DNA of 64,000 bases from Hedera helix (Eukaryota > Streptophyta > Magnoliopsida > Apiales > Araliaceae). Made by a program: the position numbers and the translations under genes. The notes below the pieces were generated by a model. The model did no database searches, was not told the DNA's origin, and saw nothing but the letters and a program-made list of their open reading frames with translations. Position 1 is the first letter of the stretch; each line of letters begins with the position of its first letter. Location of the stretch: NCBI GenBank assembly GCA_947179155.2, contig OX359282.1:15395510-15459509 (forward strand), read 5' to 3'. Shown here piece after piece: positions 1 through 12,760 of the stretch.

Positions 1-212
1 CAAAATTCCAGTGGTCCTATTAGTTTAAAATCTTTAAAGTTTGCTAGTGGAGTGCCAGGGTTTGATACTCCATCAGGGTTTACGTTTCGTCCGTGGAATG
101 CTCCTATTAGCATTTCCACAAACTTTTGCACGGGGTTTGGCGGTGCCCTCTCATCGTTGTTAACTGATTCTTCTACTCCTTGATTTCTCGGTAATTGTCT
201 ACGTGGCCTCAT
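1..212 (-). CDS. gag N-terminus of a Tekay-like Ty3/gypsy element (runs off window)
   Basis: The frame opens with ATG at 212-210 and stays open for 70 codons to the window edge. Its start (MRPRRQLPRN) and later block with FKDFKLIGPLEF match the gag start of the Tekay-like array (MPPRRR..., FKDFKAVGPPEF) encoded at 33094 and 24307. Gag is the capsid precursor that packages element RNA in cytoplasmic particles. It lies downstream of the broken pre-gag ORF at 559-1296, the primer site at 3201-3214 and the LTR at 3218-6862, all on the same strand and in the same order as in the array. The visible part has no stop, although the upstream ORF is dead. Family assignment is by comparison inside the window. 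Confidence 0.75.
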   Translation of the reverse strand, partial: MRPRRQLPRNQGVEESVNNDERAPPNPVQKFVEMLIGAFHGRNVNPDGVSNPGTPLANFKDFKLIGPLEF

Positions 213-558
213 TTTCTGTATAAAGAAAATTTAAATAATTATAGTTGTTTCATCTTGTTAGTTTCGTTTTGTAGCTTAAGCAATTTAAACTAAAGTATAA
301 ATAAGCATCTCAACACATATAAACATAAATAGATTTGCATTTATATTCATATGCTAAAACAGTAGTGCATAGCACCTTACATCATAAGCATACTGCTATA
401 AATGCTATTGTCCCAGAAATACTACAAAAGACGGGATCTAACCATAATCATATCGCACTGCTTCCGAGTTGGGATTTACATCATACTACCCTCTATCAAA
501 ATAAAAGTTGGGTTTATACTGCATCTACGTGCATACAACATAATCAAAGAAACTACTA

Positions 559-1296
559 CTAATGTCTGCGCATCTCTCGACGAACAACATCATTGTACTC
601 CTCATCTCCCATAGCCATCACCACGCTCCAGCTGATAGTGTGCATGGACTGGCCCTCCTCAGCTGGGTAGTAATACACCCTACTCTGCAATCTGCCATAA
701 GAAGAACGATAGACATAACTAAGTCTATTGATCATCACCCTCTTCTCACGGACCTCGTCCTCCAACTCTAGCATCTGCCCATGTGCAGCATCCCTCTGGA
801 TCTACATCTCGATCCTATCCTTTATAGCCTGCTGCCAATGGCCTCTAATCTCCTCTTTCTCTGCCTGTGTTTGCTAAATCTTCAGCTCGGCTGCTGCTAA
901 TCTAGCCTCCACCTCTGTCATCTTCTCCTTAAGCAACGTGTTCTCGCCAGAGAACTGATATGTTGCATCCCTATACTAGTTCTTGGTATGCTGGTGGATC
1001 TGATTCTGCTCCTCCAAGTGCTAAACCCTATCCTTCAGCTCATCATTCCTCGTAGTCAGAGAGTTAGTGATGTCACTGACAGTAGTGCCCATGCCATCAA
1101 CATACTCAGTTGGCTCCTCATCCTCACTGTATCGCCTCATAACTCCACCCCTGACGGGCTCCTCACGATCTCCCTCCTCTGGATCAGACTCAGGATCCTC
1201 TATCTGTGTAGCCACCAGTGGCTGTGCAATATCCATATATATATCAGTGTAAACCACCTCCTCAACAACATTACTAGACTATCCAATCTCCGTCAT
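559..1296 (-). pseudogene. degenerate pre-gag coiled-coil ORF of a Tekay-like element
   Basis: Read from ATG 1296-1294 this frame runs about 245 codons but is broken by five stops, at 1279-1281, 1021-1023, 976-978, 874-876 and 802-804. All five are TAG. It is homologous to the intact 232-residue ORFs at 34122-33424 and 25335-24637: the start is MTEIG followed by SSNVVEE, the middle is acidic and coiled-coil-like, and the end carries RVYYYPAEE and EEYNDVVRREM. It sits between the primer site and gag, as in the intact copies. Several of the stops replace positions where Gln would fit, consistent with CAG-to-TAG decay by deamination at methylated CHG sites. The molecular role is unknown. Confidence 0.7.
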
Positions 1297-1421
1297 CCTA
1301 CAATCACACAAATAACACATGTCAGTACATAAATCAAATATATTCATTGATGAAATGAAATGATATTTTATCATATACATCTCGGCTCGACGGATTTTCT
1401 CAATCTATCTCCAAAAATACT

Positions 1422-3095
1422 TGTTGAGCGGAATCGGCACCTATAAAAAGTACGCGATTCCGAATTCGTTTGAATGAATGCAACGCGCAAGTATACGCGG
1501 TCAACAAGTAATATAATGAAAGTAAAGTATCGATCCCACGAGGAGTTATGATTAATATAAGCAAAGTATTAGAAGTAAGTCAACTTGGTTTCTAATTCGA
1601 CGAAGATGTTTTTGGGTTTTTGGTATGAAGAAATGTAATTAAGAATTAACTAACTAATACCGACTGAAATTCAATAGGACACAAGCTAGGATTGCAATTT
1701 CCCCCAAAGTATGCTCAATCATATAAATCTCTTGAATTACATGGACACAGTGAATAGCTAACCGAGAATTCATTATAGTGTTTACATGTCTCTTCCGATA
1801 ACATATAAACATATCCTATCTAAATCTGTCGATTCAGACAGGAACATCCAAGCAAAGCAATTCACCATATGTCTATGAGAATTAACAATAGCGAGGATTT
1901 CAAGCACAGATTCTCCCATTGGCTACACATGACACAAAGGTATATGTCTATCCTTTATACAAATTATACATTCAATCTTAAGAGCAAATACATAACATAT
2001 GTCATCATATCTTTGGCCATCCCACTATACTCCATCTATCAATATCATATAGGGTACCAAATCAATTACTATGTCTAGCAATTAGTACATGAATAACTAA
2101 ATATGACAAACCATCCATAAATGTCAAACAATCATCCAAGAGAGATATAATCAATCAAAACCACACAATGGGTTCCATTACAATCCTAGAATGAAAATCT
2201 AGTTCATTACAAGGAAACTAAATCCCACCAACAAGATATTCATCAAATCTTAGAGAACACAATCAAAGGAAAAGAAAGGAAAGAGAAAACCAATTGGGAA
2301 TCCAATCTCCAAGCTCAATCCATCAATCCAAGCTCTCCAATCCTTGATTCAAGCCTTGTTCTTGATGTTCCAAGCATGAACCCAGCCGCCTCCCTCTCTC
2401 TCTTGAAGAGAAAATTGAAAGATGTCTAACTAGGGCTCCAAAAAATGACTTAAAAAGGCTAAAATCGCGAAATGGTCGGGTCCGACCGCCGCGGCGCTGC
2501 CCTGGACCGCCGCGGCGCTCAAACACACTGATTTGGCAGTCCCCAGGACCGCTGCGGCGGTGGAAACCACCGCTGCGGCGGTAGGCTTAATTTTGGTTTT
2601 TGGACTGCTGCAGCCCCCTTCATACGAACTCCGATTGAGGTGATTCAAGATGTTCTGGAAAGGAGACTCGTAGACCTACAACTTTCATGTTTTACAAAAT
2701 TGAAGATTCGGAACGGATCAAGGCCAAAATTGGACGTTAATTGGCTGCTGCGTAAACGGAGCGCGGAAAATGCGAACCGGGCAATTCCAAGCCTTGATCC
2801 ACCAAGCCCTTATTATAATTCCTACAAAATGAAATAGAAACACATAAAAACAATACAACACCACATCCTATACAATGTGATACAAAAACACATACAAGTA
2901 AGCAAACTCTTAACATATAAATTACGAATAAACTACACAAAATGACATAGAATACATAAAATACTTAAACGTGATATAATACACCATATTATACAATAAC
3001 ATAAAAACATATATAAAATCACATAAAACACTTAAAGATTCACAAATTATCAAGCTTAAATGTATTCAATTCATAGGTATAAAATCCGTTCATCA
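1422..3095. mobile_element. solo LTR (1,674 bp) with target duplication ATACT
   Basis: The segment begins TGTTGAGCGGA and ends TCCGTTCATCA, so its termini are near-inverted (9 of 11 match) and of TG...CA type. It is flanked by direct repeats ATACT at 1417-1421 and 3096-3100. It interrupts the leader of the minus-strand element between its primer site and pre-gag ORF, so it is younger than that element. There is no coding frame of note. A GC-rich block at 2476-2592 holds four copies of an ACCGCYGCGGCG-type word. Lack of internal sequence implies LTR-LTR recombination. The lineage is unresolved. Confidence 0.7.
2476..2592. repeat. GC-rich palindromic word block in solo LTR
   Basis: Four copies of a near-palindromic word, two reading GACCGCCGCGGCGCT and two reading ACCGCTGCGGCGGT, lie in about 115 bp inside AT-rich DNA. 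The block is one of several family-specific GC blocks in this window's LTRs. Confidence 0.7.
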
Positions 3096-3200
3096 ATACT
3101 CAACATGATGAATCTCCCCGATTCATCTCTTAACGCACTCGATATGAGTTTAGTACTAAGGTTATAACTTAGGTTTCGCAATCCTAACGTTTCTAACCTA

Positions 3201-3214
3201 CAGCTCTGATACCA
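3201..3214 (-). promoter_or_regulatory. primer binding site (initiator-Met tRNA)
   Basis: On the minus strand this reads TGGTATCAGAGCTG, complementary to the 3' end of plant initiator-Met tRNA. It lies three bases inside the LTR end at 3218, the normal place for minus-strand priming in Ty3/gypsy elements. Confidence 0.85.
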
Positions 3215-4474
3215 ACCTCAGACCCCAAATCCGGGTTCCATAACCTAGGGTTTAGTTCTCCATTATACAATACTTACTAATAATTAAATACATAAATTGT
3301 ATTTAAACTTCGTGGAACAATACAAAAGGTTCCTTATAAAAAGGCTACAATCCCAAGGTCGATTAACCTTACCATAAACATTAACATATCTTCAGAGAAT
3401 ACAAAAGATTTACAAAAGAAATTACATATAAGTAATTTATCTAGCATGCATCAAGCTTATCTAAGCTTTGGCTTTTCCCTTGCCTTTGTCTTGTTTAGAA
3501 CATTCTGGCTTAGCTGAAATAAGTCATGATATAGCAAAAATGAGCAACTAAATAGCTCAGTAAGTTTAAGAACAAATAGCATAAGATATATCATGATAAA
3601 AGAGAAATTAACTTGAGGGTTTTCAACAATAGATAACAATTGTGAAAGAACTCAAGAATCAATTTATCATTATAAGAATGGATTGACTCTTTACTACTGA
3701 GTGGTCTTTAAAGACCATGAATTGCTACTAAGGTAGAACAGACATTTATATATATTTGACTCCTAGAAAAACTAGTACTTGAGGGGAGCAGCCTCTTGCA
3801 CCCCATATATATATGCATAACATTCAGACATCTTGCGCAAATTTGGTTTTTCTACAGATAAAAATACCCCTTATGTAGGGTTTTTCATTCTCAGTCTTAC
3901 TATAAGGATCCGCATCAACCAATGGTTTGGATAAGCTTTTAAAATATTCAATTTGATGAATTTAAACATGCATTGTCTAGCAAAAACAATTAGCTTAGAC
4001 ATTCTTAAACAATTCTTGAATTAATGAACTATAACATTTGCAAAAGCACTATGTGCGAATACAATATCAATAGTGATGTGGAATAAATTTAGATAATTAA
4101 TCCACTTTAAGCTCTGTTAAATGACTACGGGTGTAGATACTTGCTCAACAGTAATTGATTTACTCAATGAAAATAAAGTTGAAGAAAACTTACAACAATA
4201 AATATAAGTTAGGGTTAAGAAGAACTTGTGTCGTGCGTAGTCTACGGCTAACCAATTCAATTTAATATTACTTGAACAAACCTAACAATTAATCAGTTTG
4301 AACTTAAATTAGTATCATATACATATTCGTATGATAACCTTATAACTCTTATGAACCACATAATTATATAATTACGGGTATATAAACACTTAGGAAATAT
4401 TATCATTACTTGATAATATTTCAAACACATAAAATCTATATTAATTATTTAATATGGTTCATATACTTATCTAA

Positions 4475-5087
4475 TATTATTAATAATTTAATAATATTTT
4501 ATTAGTCTTGTAATATTATTAATCATTTAATAATATTTTATTAATCACTTAATATTATTAATCCTTTAATAATATTTTATTATTCTTCTAATATTATTTA
4601 TCATTTCATAATATTGTATCAATCTTATAATATTATTAATCATTTAATAATATTTTATTCATCTAATAATATTATTAACCATTTAATAATATTTTATTAA
4701 TTATCTAATACAATTAATCATTTAATAATATTTTATGGACTTCAAATATTATTAATCATTTAATAATATTTTATAGGCTTCTAATATTATTAATCATTTG
4801 ATAATATTTTATTAATTATCTAATATTATTAATCTTTTAATAATATTTTACTAATTATCAAATATTATTAATCATTTAATAATATTTTATTTTCTTATTA
4901 ATATTATTAATCATTTAATAATATTTATTTATTTATCTAATATTACTAACTATTTAATAATATTTTATTGACTTTATAATATTATTATACATTTAACAAT
5001 ATTTTAATGATTTTTAAATATTATTATATTATTAATAATATTTTATTAATTTAATTATATTATTAAACCTTTAATAATATTTATCCT
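4475..5087. repeat. AT-rich hairpin array inside LTR
   Basis: About 16 units spaced roughly 35-45 bp share arms AATATTATTAA and TTAATAATATT around a 4-base loop, commonly TCAT. Each unit is a near-perfect hairpin. The related LTR at 15429-17622 carries about 12 such units at 16500-17045. Confidence 0.85.
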
Positions 5088-5182
5088 CTTTTACATATTA
5101 AATCAACTGTCTTTAATTTTAAAAATACATTTATTGAGTTCAAAAATAATAAAATATTTTTTAGAATATTTTTTATTTTCTT

Positions 5183-5326
5183 ACCAGGACCTGACCCGTC
5201 CCGACCTGACCGGGCCAACTCGGCCCTACCCGACCCTGTTCGGATATTATTAATTTTCGGTAACAGTGCACTGCGCCCCAACGCAGTGCTTTGTAATGCA
5301 ACATAGCTCCCCGGCGCTGTATTGCA
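5183..5326. repeat. GC-rich block in LTR
   Basis: A GC-rich island in AT-rich LTR sequence contains reiterated CCCGACC/CCTGACC words and the inverted pair GCACTGCG / CGCAGTGC around 5263-5289. Similar blocks at similar LTR positions occur in other elements here. Confidence 0.55.
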
Positions 5327-6862
5327 GAAACAAAATCCAACTTCCAGATTTTTGACAATTTTGACACTTTTGATTCAAACATTGTTAAAATGAAATCTAC
5401 ACATCCAAATGATAGAAAATCAGTGTTGATGTATTCCTAACTTCTTGTTTTAAAATATTTCATGGTTCGATCGCATTTTTGAAAACGTTTAGCACAAAAT
5501 TTAAAGATCGAACCACCTAGGGTTTAAAAATGACCTCCTTTGCGGTAAAAGTCATAACTCCTTTGTTTTTCAATATTTTTGAAAGCTTCAAGTTGGATTT
5601 TCTTTAAAACTCATATATGTAACTTTCAAGCCATAAAAATCTATTTTTCAACTTGTACATTTCAAACTACAGCATTAAACGTCACATGTTTAGTTAGGGT
5701 TTTACCGGTAAAGTTCAATATAAATATTTCTTCTATTATTAAGCATACCACACATACCAAAACATGATTTAAACACATCAAACCATGAATATACATATAT
5801 AACATAATTTAAGACTTCTAGACATCAAAACAACTTTTGATCGGTTAAAAATACATTTTAACCGTTCAAATCACATATAAACTATAAAAACGAACTTAGA
5901 AAGGGTTAGAGCACTTTTTAACCTTAAGGATTTATATGCTCTTCTTCTTCTCATTTCAAAATATGTTGTGAAGCTATTGGACATCCACCAAGTTCTACCT
6001 CTAGCAATATTTTCCACACTCACAAATGTTCTCTCTATATTTCTCTCAAATGCTGTCTATTTTCTCGCTTGAATGCTCTAGCAATTTACCAACCAACATA
6101 ATACATATGTGAGGCACTCCTTATATAGCACAATGGTAACCCTCTATTAAACTCCCTAATCCACTAGTGTTGGTGAAATTAAAGCTAATTAGGATTACTA
6201 TTTACATGAATGACTAGTTGATAGACAAGGTGATTGACATGGGTTGTTCAACAACTATGACATTGAGTGAAAAATAAGCAACAAGAGCAAATCAAGCCAC
6301 CCCCTTGTGGGGTCCACCATGACCGGCCAAACTGGGATTTAATCCCCCATTTTTGGTTTATTTTTAATGCATTTATATACAATATATACGCCTATATATA
6401 TATATACACTTATATATATACATGTTGACTAATTTTGACTTTGATTTTCGCTCCACATTAGACTCTAGGATTTAATATATTGGGTTCATCCATTTAATTT
6501 GGTTGGACTCAATTTAATTAACACATTGGGCTAACATTAAATAACATATGTTACATTTAATTAAAACACGCATTGGGCTAGTTTAATTAATTACATAAAC
6601 TAGGGTTTAATTAATTACATGACTACTAGGTAAATTAATTTGACCTAGTTTAATATCTCATTTGGATTTAAAATATAATCCAATTAGACTTGTTTTAATT
6701 AATTATAACACCTTGCTTCATTGCTTTAATTAAATATACACATATACAAGTATATTCATTCAATTATCTAATGCACAAATAATTAATACAAAAATTTTAA
6801 ATTTATTGTTAATCATTTAATAATTATAATTGCAATATCTAAGAGAATTCGTGGTCATTACA

Positions 6863-9146
6863 AATCTCCAAAAATTATTTTCGGTAAAAAATTTATTGGT
6901 CAAAAATGTATTTATTGTCTGTAAAAACATTATTTATGAATGTGAAATTTCAAAAAAATGAAAGATAGTTTTCTCGTGAATAGTGTTTTTCGGCATTTTT
7001 TTCTGTAAATTTTTTTATTAATTCCCTGGCATCTATACCTCATATTAACGATATTCCGTGAAATGAAAAAAGTCAAAAAGACGATTCGCATTACGTTTTT
7101 CTTATGGATAGTGATTCCCACTACTTTTACTAGGAAAACTTTTATTTACTAATATGCATCTATACCCTATATAAATGTTATTTTATGAAATGTGAAAATT
7201 CAAAACGACATAAGACGGTTAAATATTTTGCTAGCTTATAACCCTTAGGTTATAACCCTTAGGGTTTAGGGTTTAAGTCTTTTTTCAATTTAGGTTTTTG
7301 CCTTGACATAACTTCTTGTTTTTAACAAGTTTTAAGGTTAACTGCTTGAACCAAAACACAAAATACTACACATAGAAAATCACATAACACGTAGATTAGA
7401 ACACAATTCAATCTTTATTAATCACATAAAACATACATTCGGTTAAAAGTTTAACCTCTACTCATGTACAATCGTATCTATGAGTCGTCTTTTGGCATCA
7501 AGATAGCTTAATGTATACTCAAAGCAATTGTTCTTAGGTTTTAAATTTCTAACCTTTATATAGATATTTTTATATCATATTTGAAATGTTTGGGATATTT
7601 CACATAAGCATATCTCGACATTTTTACATTGAAAATGACTTTCAATCCCATTTTCAACACCATTTTGTTCAACTTTTCAAAACATGATTTACTCAACACA
7701 TTTACAAACCAAACTTAGCCTCTTAGTCCAAGTCATGCTATTAGTCTAGACTTATTAGTTTATACAAATCATACATAAGCATTTTCAAGTTTTGAAAATC
7801 TTTGTAATACACATAGAAAACAATTTTGAACTTTTTAGCCTTATAAGGTCCATATATATATATATATCTTAGGACTAATAGTGATCCTTGAGTCTTTTAT
7901 GAGCATACTAGACATATTTTCATTCTAGAAGTCTGAAGACATTTACACATTACTCATAGAAATTCCATTTTGATTTCTTCTTACAAAATATGCTTCACTT
8001 AAAAACCTTAACAAACTCATAATCATACATCTTTCCCTAATCATGATACTAGGCCATATATTAGGTAACCATCATGCTCCATAACTACACAATGATTAAT
8101 CATTAGATTTAACACTTGAAGTTTCAAATTTAAAAAAATAAATACATTTAGGAATTTTTACAAACAGGTTATAGACATCTTATGACATATTTTCATACAA
8201 AACTCATATAATAAACATATAACTCCTTCAACTAACCTCCATTATATCTACCTTGGATCCACAATGATCCACCACAACAACTTATTTCCCATCACTATAC
8301 ACAACCTAGAAAATAACAACTTATACATAACTTAGGCTAGGTGTAAACAGTTTTAGAAGCATTTTTATAAGCTCTTTTGCTTCTTGATAGGAAGCTTGTT
8401 AACTTAGGGTGATCCACCTTGCTTGAATGCTAGTTAAAAATCTGGTTGACTGCCTCTTAAATGCTATTAACTACTGAAATATCTCTATATATCAACTTTA
8501 TATGGCTCTATGATAGATCACTTGTTTGTTTAGTAATGAAAATGCAATAGTATTAAAGGTTATGAAGGTTGAGTACTTAAAGGCATACTCCCCCTCTTTC
8601 CATCAGCTGAAACTATATATAAGTGCATATAACACTAGTATATAACTAGCCTACCATGCCCCTACATGACCCACCCTAAGTTTAGCCCCCTACCAAGTCA
8701 CATCTTAATCTGCCAAAGGGATTGCCAAACAGTCCCCCAAGTCCTCACATCTCAGCTACTAAACAATTTACTCTTCTCTTCTCACTTAGTTGTTACATAG
8801 CTTATCTATGTATACATATCTAATACACATTGGTTCAGCAATTAATTCTTTTTTTCTTCCTCCACATTGAGTTGCCGAAATGGCACTTCTTACTTGCCCA
8901 CCTAGTCACTTCTCTGCTGATACAATAGCTATATATCTATACCAACTCTTAGTAATTAATGCTCTTTATAAAACTCTCAATAAGGCTAACCAAGAAGGTC
9001 ACTTCCTACTATTATTTAGCAAATATATATATATATATATGATCATTATACATATGTATCAACCCTTACGCATTAAATGTAAATCTCTTTTCCTTTCCTT
9101 GATGCTGTCGAAAATGACTGAACAAAAGATTCATTTGGCTGATCTC

Positions 9147-9186
<40 letters not shown>

Positions 9187-9435
9187 CCTCTACTTTTAGT
9201 GCAATTAATAACACAAAGACATTTCTAATTTGCATTCATGGTTGCCGAAAAGGCCTTCACTTAGTTGCCCACTTGGTTGACTAACAAGGCTTAAATACAC
9301 ATAATACATCTAAACCTTCATAAGTTGTTGATAAATTGCTTACACTTTGTCAACAGTGTATTGATCCGGATTGTAAAGTTTACAACATATCACATTAATT
9401 ATATTCATGTTTTACTTAACTATCTGGCATTAGGG
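6863..9435. other. AT-rich repeat debris, no gene seen
   Basis: No coding frame is convincing here. TA microsatellites lie near 9020-9041 and 9150-9183. Around 8340-8880 the sequence resembles the minus-strand U3 and early R region of the long LTRs elsewhere in the window, so it is probably an old LTR fragment. A phrase containing GTTGCCGAAA recurs near 8871 and 9241. Confidence 0.4.
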
Positions 9436-9440
9436 GTTAT

Positions 9441-11610
9441 TGTAGACACCCAAATTTCGCACTTGTGTACTAACCCTGATAGGAGGGCAAAATCGTCATT
9501 TGACCCGACATACGAAAAGGAAAGGTAGACGCCAACACGAAGTCACTACCATGGCTTACGATCAAAGCTGCCAAACGCACAACGAGAATCGAGTCATTTG
9601 AGGTGAGACATACGGTCAATCCAGACAAAGCCCGATGCGAACGCCAAAGACGGCAAATGACCATTACGTTTACAGCAGTATGGGGCATCGCTCCCGGGAA
9701 ACCATGCACAAAAACAATTTATGTATCAGGAAACAACCTTCCAAAATAATACAGCAGAAATTGGCGAATTAAGACCGCGTGGCACGGAAATCGAAAAAAG
9801 CAAGCCGGGCAGCCGCAGGTGCACCTGCGGCCACCGACAAAGGGAACAGTGCGCGGCTCGAGGAGACAACCCAGCAGCCGAGGATTCGGCGCGGGCGGCT
9901 AGCGAGCCCAGCCGCAGATGCACCTGCGGCTGCCTGCGGAAGGCTATACATTGCCATTTCCACCCGAGAGATAAAAAAAGAAGAAAGAAATTGAGAGTTT
10001 TAGAGAGAGAGAGTTCGCGGGAGGAGAGAGAAAAGCTCGGTTCTTGGGTAGATTTGAGTGTTAAATCCATTTTCTTTTGTTAATTAGTCAAGTGTTCTTG
10101 TGGTTGTGTCCGATTCGTGAAGTAAGAAGCTTTCATCGGCATTTTGCAAGATGAAAAGGGTGTTTTCTTTGATATTTTATTGTTTGTATTGCTAGTATAA
10201 TCTTGCGTTGTAGGTTGTTTTAATGTAGTATGTTGGTATGTTGATGATGATCCGTGGATTAGGGGTTATTAGCGAGGGTTCCGTCGGAACGTAACCTCCT
10301 CCTAATACCCCGATGACATCCGTATGGTGATATGTCGTTCATTGTGGTAATGAATAATTCGTAGTGTTGGGTTTGCGATCTTTGAGTTGTGTAATGTAAT
10401 AACGAGTTTAGTATTGTTAGATTTGTCGTAGTATTGGTTATGCAGTGATTTGGGTAATTGTGAGCCTAGGGAGGAGATCCTCGTGATCAAATCCCAATGA
10501 TGGACATTTTTGGGTATATGTAATCATTGTATAGGGTCCATGGCTGTATATATGTAATATCGGGCCTTAAAGCGATACCAAATCGTGATCGGGTTAAGGC
10601 CCCGTAAAATAAAATATGTGATTGTGGGTGTTTGGGGTTATTTAGATGGCTCACATGCCCATGGATAGCCCCGACACGTTTTGAATGCTTGTTTTGATTT
10701 ATGACACAAAAGACGGTTTTCCAAAATAAGGCAAACGATGAAGATTTTCTAAAAATGATCAAATTATGATATTAGATTCACGAGGTTTAAAAATTAAGAG
10801 TTTTGGCGAACTTTGATCCTTGTTTGACGAAAAGGCTCCATGTGGTTTTGAAATGTCATAAAAGATGTTATCGTAAAAAATAGATAAACGTTTTCATTAA
10901 ACTTTGTGCATAGGGTTAAAGAGTTTTAGAAGTTGCCTTCATTTTATTTGAATTTACTGTTAGAAGGCAACGTATAGTCTCGATTCCTATTTGACAAAAG
11001 TTTAAAAACTATTGTTTTCTAAAAATGACATCTAATAAAAAACCCTCATCGTTTTCCAAATTAAAATCAATCTTTATTATAAAAAAACGAAGCCTTGTCA
11101 TTTGGGTCAAAAGACGTCTAAACGTTTTCCTGACAAAACACATTTGCCATATAAAATCAAAGCAACTTTTATGCAAAAATTCACCACAAACATTCATTTA
11201 GGCACACACGCACACATATGCGCACACCCACATTTTAGGATTTAAGATGATAGAAAAACATCGAGATTGCGATAACCGTGTTTCACGGAAGTCGGGGGGT
11301 GCCTAACACATTCCCCTCGCTTAAGCAAGCCCCCGAACTCTATGAATCTCGGTTTACGGACCAATTGAATCGGAGTCACATATGAGCCAGCGATTACGAA
11401 AAACAAAATTCTAATGAGTTGGTACATCCATTTCAAATATACCAACTGGTGACTCTGGTCAACTGGCTCATTATAAAATTGACCTTTCGAAATCCCGTCG
11501 ACACTTAAGCCGATCCTTTTCAAAATAATCGCATCTTAAATCCAAAGGCTAAAATTGGAAAGGGCTTTTTAATATTAAAAAACGAAACGACTAAAATCCC
11601 AGCGTCGACA
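9441..11610 (+). mobile_element. solo LTR (2,170 bp) with target duplication GTTAT
   Basis: The segment starts TGTAGACACCC and ends GCGTCGACA, flanked by perfect 5-bp repeats GTTAT at 9436-9440 and 11611-11615. No internal region remains, so this is a recombinational solo LTR. Near 9775-9945 it holds a GC block with a perfect 18-bp palindrome. Purine-rich GAGAGAG sequence follows near 10000, as often seen just after LTR transcription starts. The terminus resembles Tat/Ogre-type gypsy LTRs, but the lineage is not proven. ORFs crossing it are incidental. Confidence 0.8.
9778..9945. repeat. GC-rich palindrome block in solo LTR
   Basis: It includes CCGCAGGTGCACCTGCGG, an 18-bp perfect palindrome near 9813-9830, and a close second copy CCGCAGATGCACCTGCGG near 9912-9929, plus further GCCTGCGG words. 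Two strong hairpins about 100 bp apart would form in RNA. Confidence 0.75.
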
Positions 11611-11621
11611 GTTATAATTTG

Positions 11622-12760
11622 TGTAATGGTCAAGAGAATTATGTAATATAATAAATATTAATTCAAAATTTCTTTGTACAATTAAATGATTATGTATAAG
11701 AAGGATTAGTTAATAAACTAATAATTAAGAGCTTGAGTTATGAATTAACCAAGCTTGAACATTGGCCTTATGTGGCAATGTGAGAGGCCCAAGTTAAATT
11801 ATAAACTAAGCCTCATGAGAAGTTTAAGTAATTTAATTATGTAATTAATGGACTATTTTAAGTGTTTATTTAATTGATTAGTCCAATAAGGGTAATTAAA
11901 ATTAACCCAATTGATTAATGTTTGCAAGAATACTAACTTAGCCTAATGAGGATACTTGTGTTATGGCCCAATAAAATTAGTAAGATTAAACAAGCCCAAA
12001 TAAAGTTCATATAAACCTTATAGGAAATTAATAAGGCTAGCCCAATGAAAGTATTAGTAATGTGTGAATTATTGGCCCGATTCTTTAAACATTAGTAAGA
12101 CTACTCGAAGGCTTATAGAGAATTTATGTGAATCCTAGCTTAAACCCAAGATTTAATTAAATCAAGCCCAAACATGTTGGCCCAAGGTGGGAACCAAATT
12201 CTAGAAATTTGGGTTTATATATATATATATAAACCCAAAAATTCGGCCGCACCCCATTTTCCCTATTTTTCCTTGAGCCTTATACCCTTTGATGCCATGT
12301 GAAGAAAAATGATGATTAAAAGCATGACAATTTGTCCTTAAGGTATAGGTTAGTTAACTACTTTTAACCTAACCCTAATAGTCCATTGGTTAATGTCTAA
12401 TTTAGCGTATAATTATACATATATATGTATACCTAAGCCTCCTATAAATAGATCATTCCTATGCCATTTTCTACGCTTACTTCATTTTGAGAGAGTTTAC
12501 TAAGTATAGAGCTAGAGAGAAAAGCAAATTGAAAAGAGAAATAAAGAAGTTGGGAGCTAAGGAGCTTGAGAGAAAATACCAAGTGTAGATAACACTTTGT
12601 TAGAGCAAGGAAGAAGAAAATCTTGGTAGAAGGAAGAAGAAGGTGGATAGCTTAACAAATTTCTTAGCAAAAAGAAAGAGAGCATTAAGACGGTTCAAAT
12701 AAGGGTTAAAAGTGTTAAACTTGTTCCTATAAAGATAAACTTATTCAAATGCAGGCAAAC
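11622..12760 (+). mobile_element. partial LTR, plus orientation (U3 and TATA only)
   Basis: It starts TGTAATGGTCAAGAGAATT, resembling the beginning of the minus-strand LTR at 6862. A clear TATA box CCTATAAATAGA lies at 12441, followed by GAGAGA-rich leader-like sequence. The 3' portion and primer site are missing; the right limit is approximate. Confidence 0.5.

Larger units (their letters stand above)
3218..6862 (-). mobile_element. 5' LTR of the degraded Tekay-like element
   Basis: In element orientation the LTR starts TGTAATGACC (at 6862) and ends next to the primer site at 3218. The terminal CA has mutated (plus strand TC instead of TG). A TATA-like CTATATAAGG lies near 6120 on the minus strand. 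It contains a 16-unit AT-rich hairpin array (4475-5087) and a GC-rich block (5183-5326). The partial LTR at 15429-17622 is clearly homologous, and the segment at 11622-12760 resembles its beginning. At 3.6 kb it is long for an LTR; the hairpin array accounts for about 0.6 kb. Confidence 0.7.

Noticed and set aside
2323..2648. Minus-strand ORFs near the GC block in the first solo LTR
   Set aside because: Chance frames inside a solo LTR.
4475..5087. Regularly spaced repeats resembling a CRISPR array
   Set aside because: Plant nuclear LTR context, spacers are AT-rich variants of the same unit, no cas genes.
7240..7275. Telomere-like AACCCTTAGGG / TTTAGGG words
   Set aside because: Only about two TTTAGGG units; no array, so not an interstitial telomere.
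8880..9185. 101-codon ORF ending in Ile/Tyr repeats
   Set aside because: Runs into a TA microsatellite; no domain or splice support.
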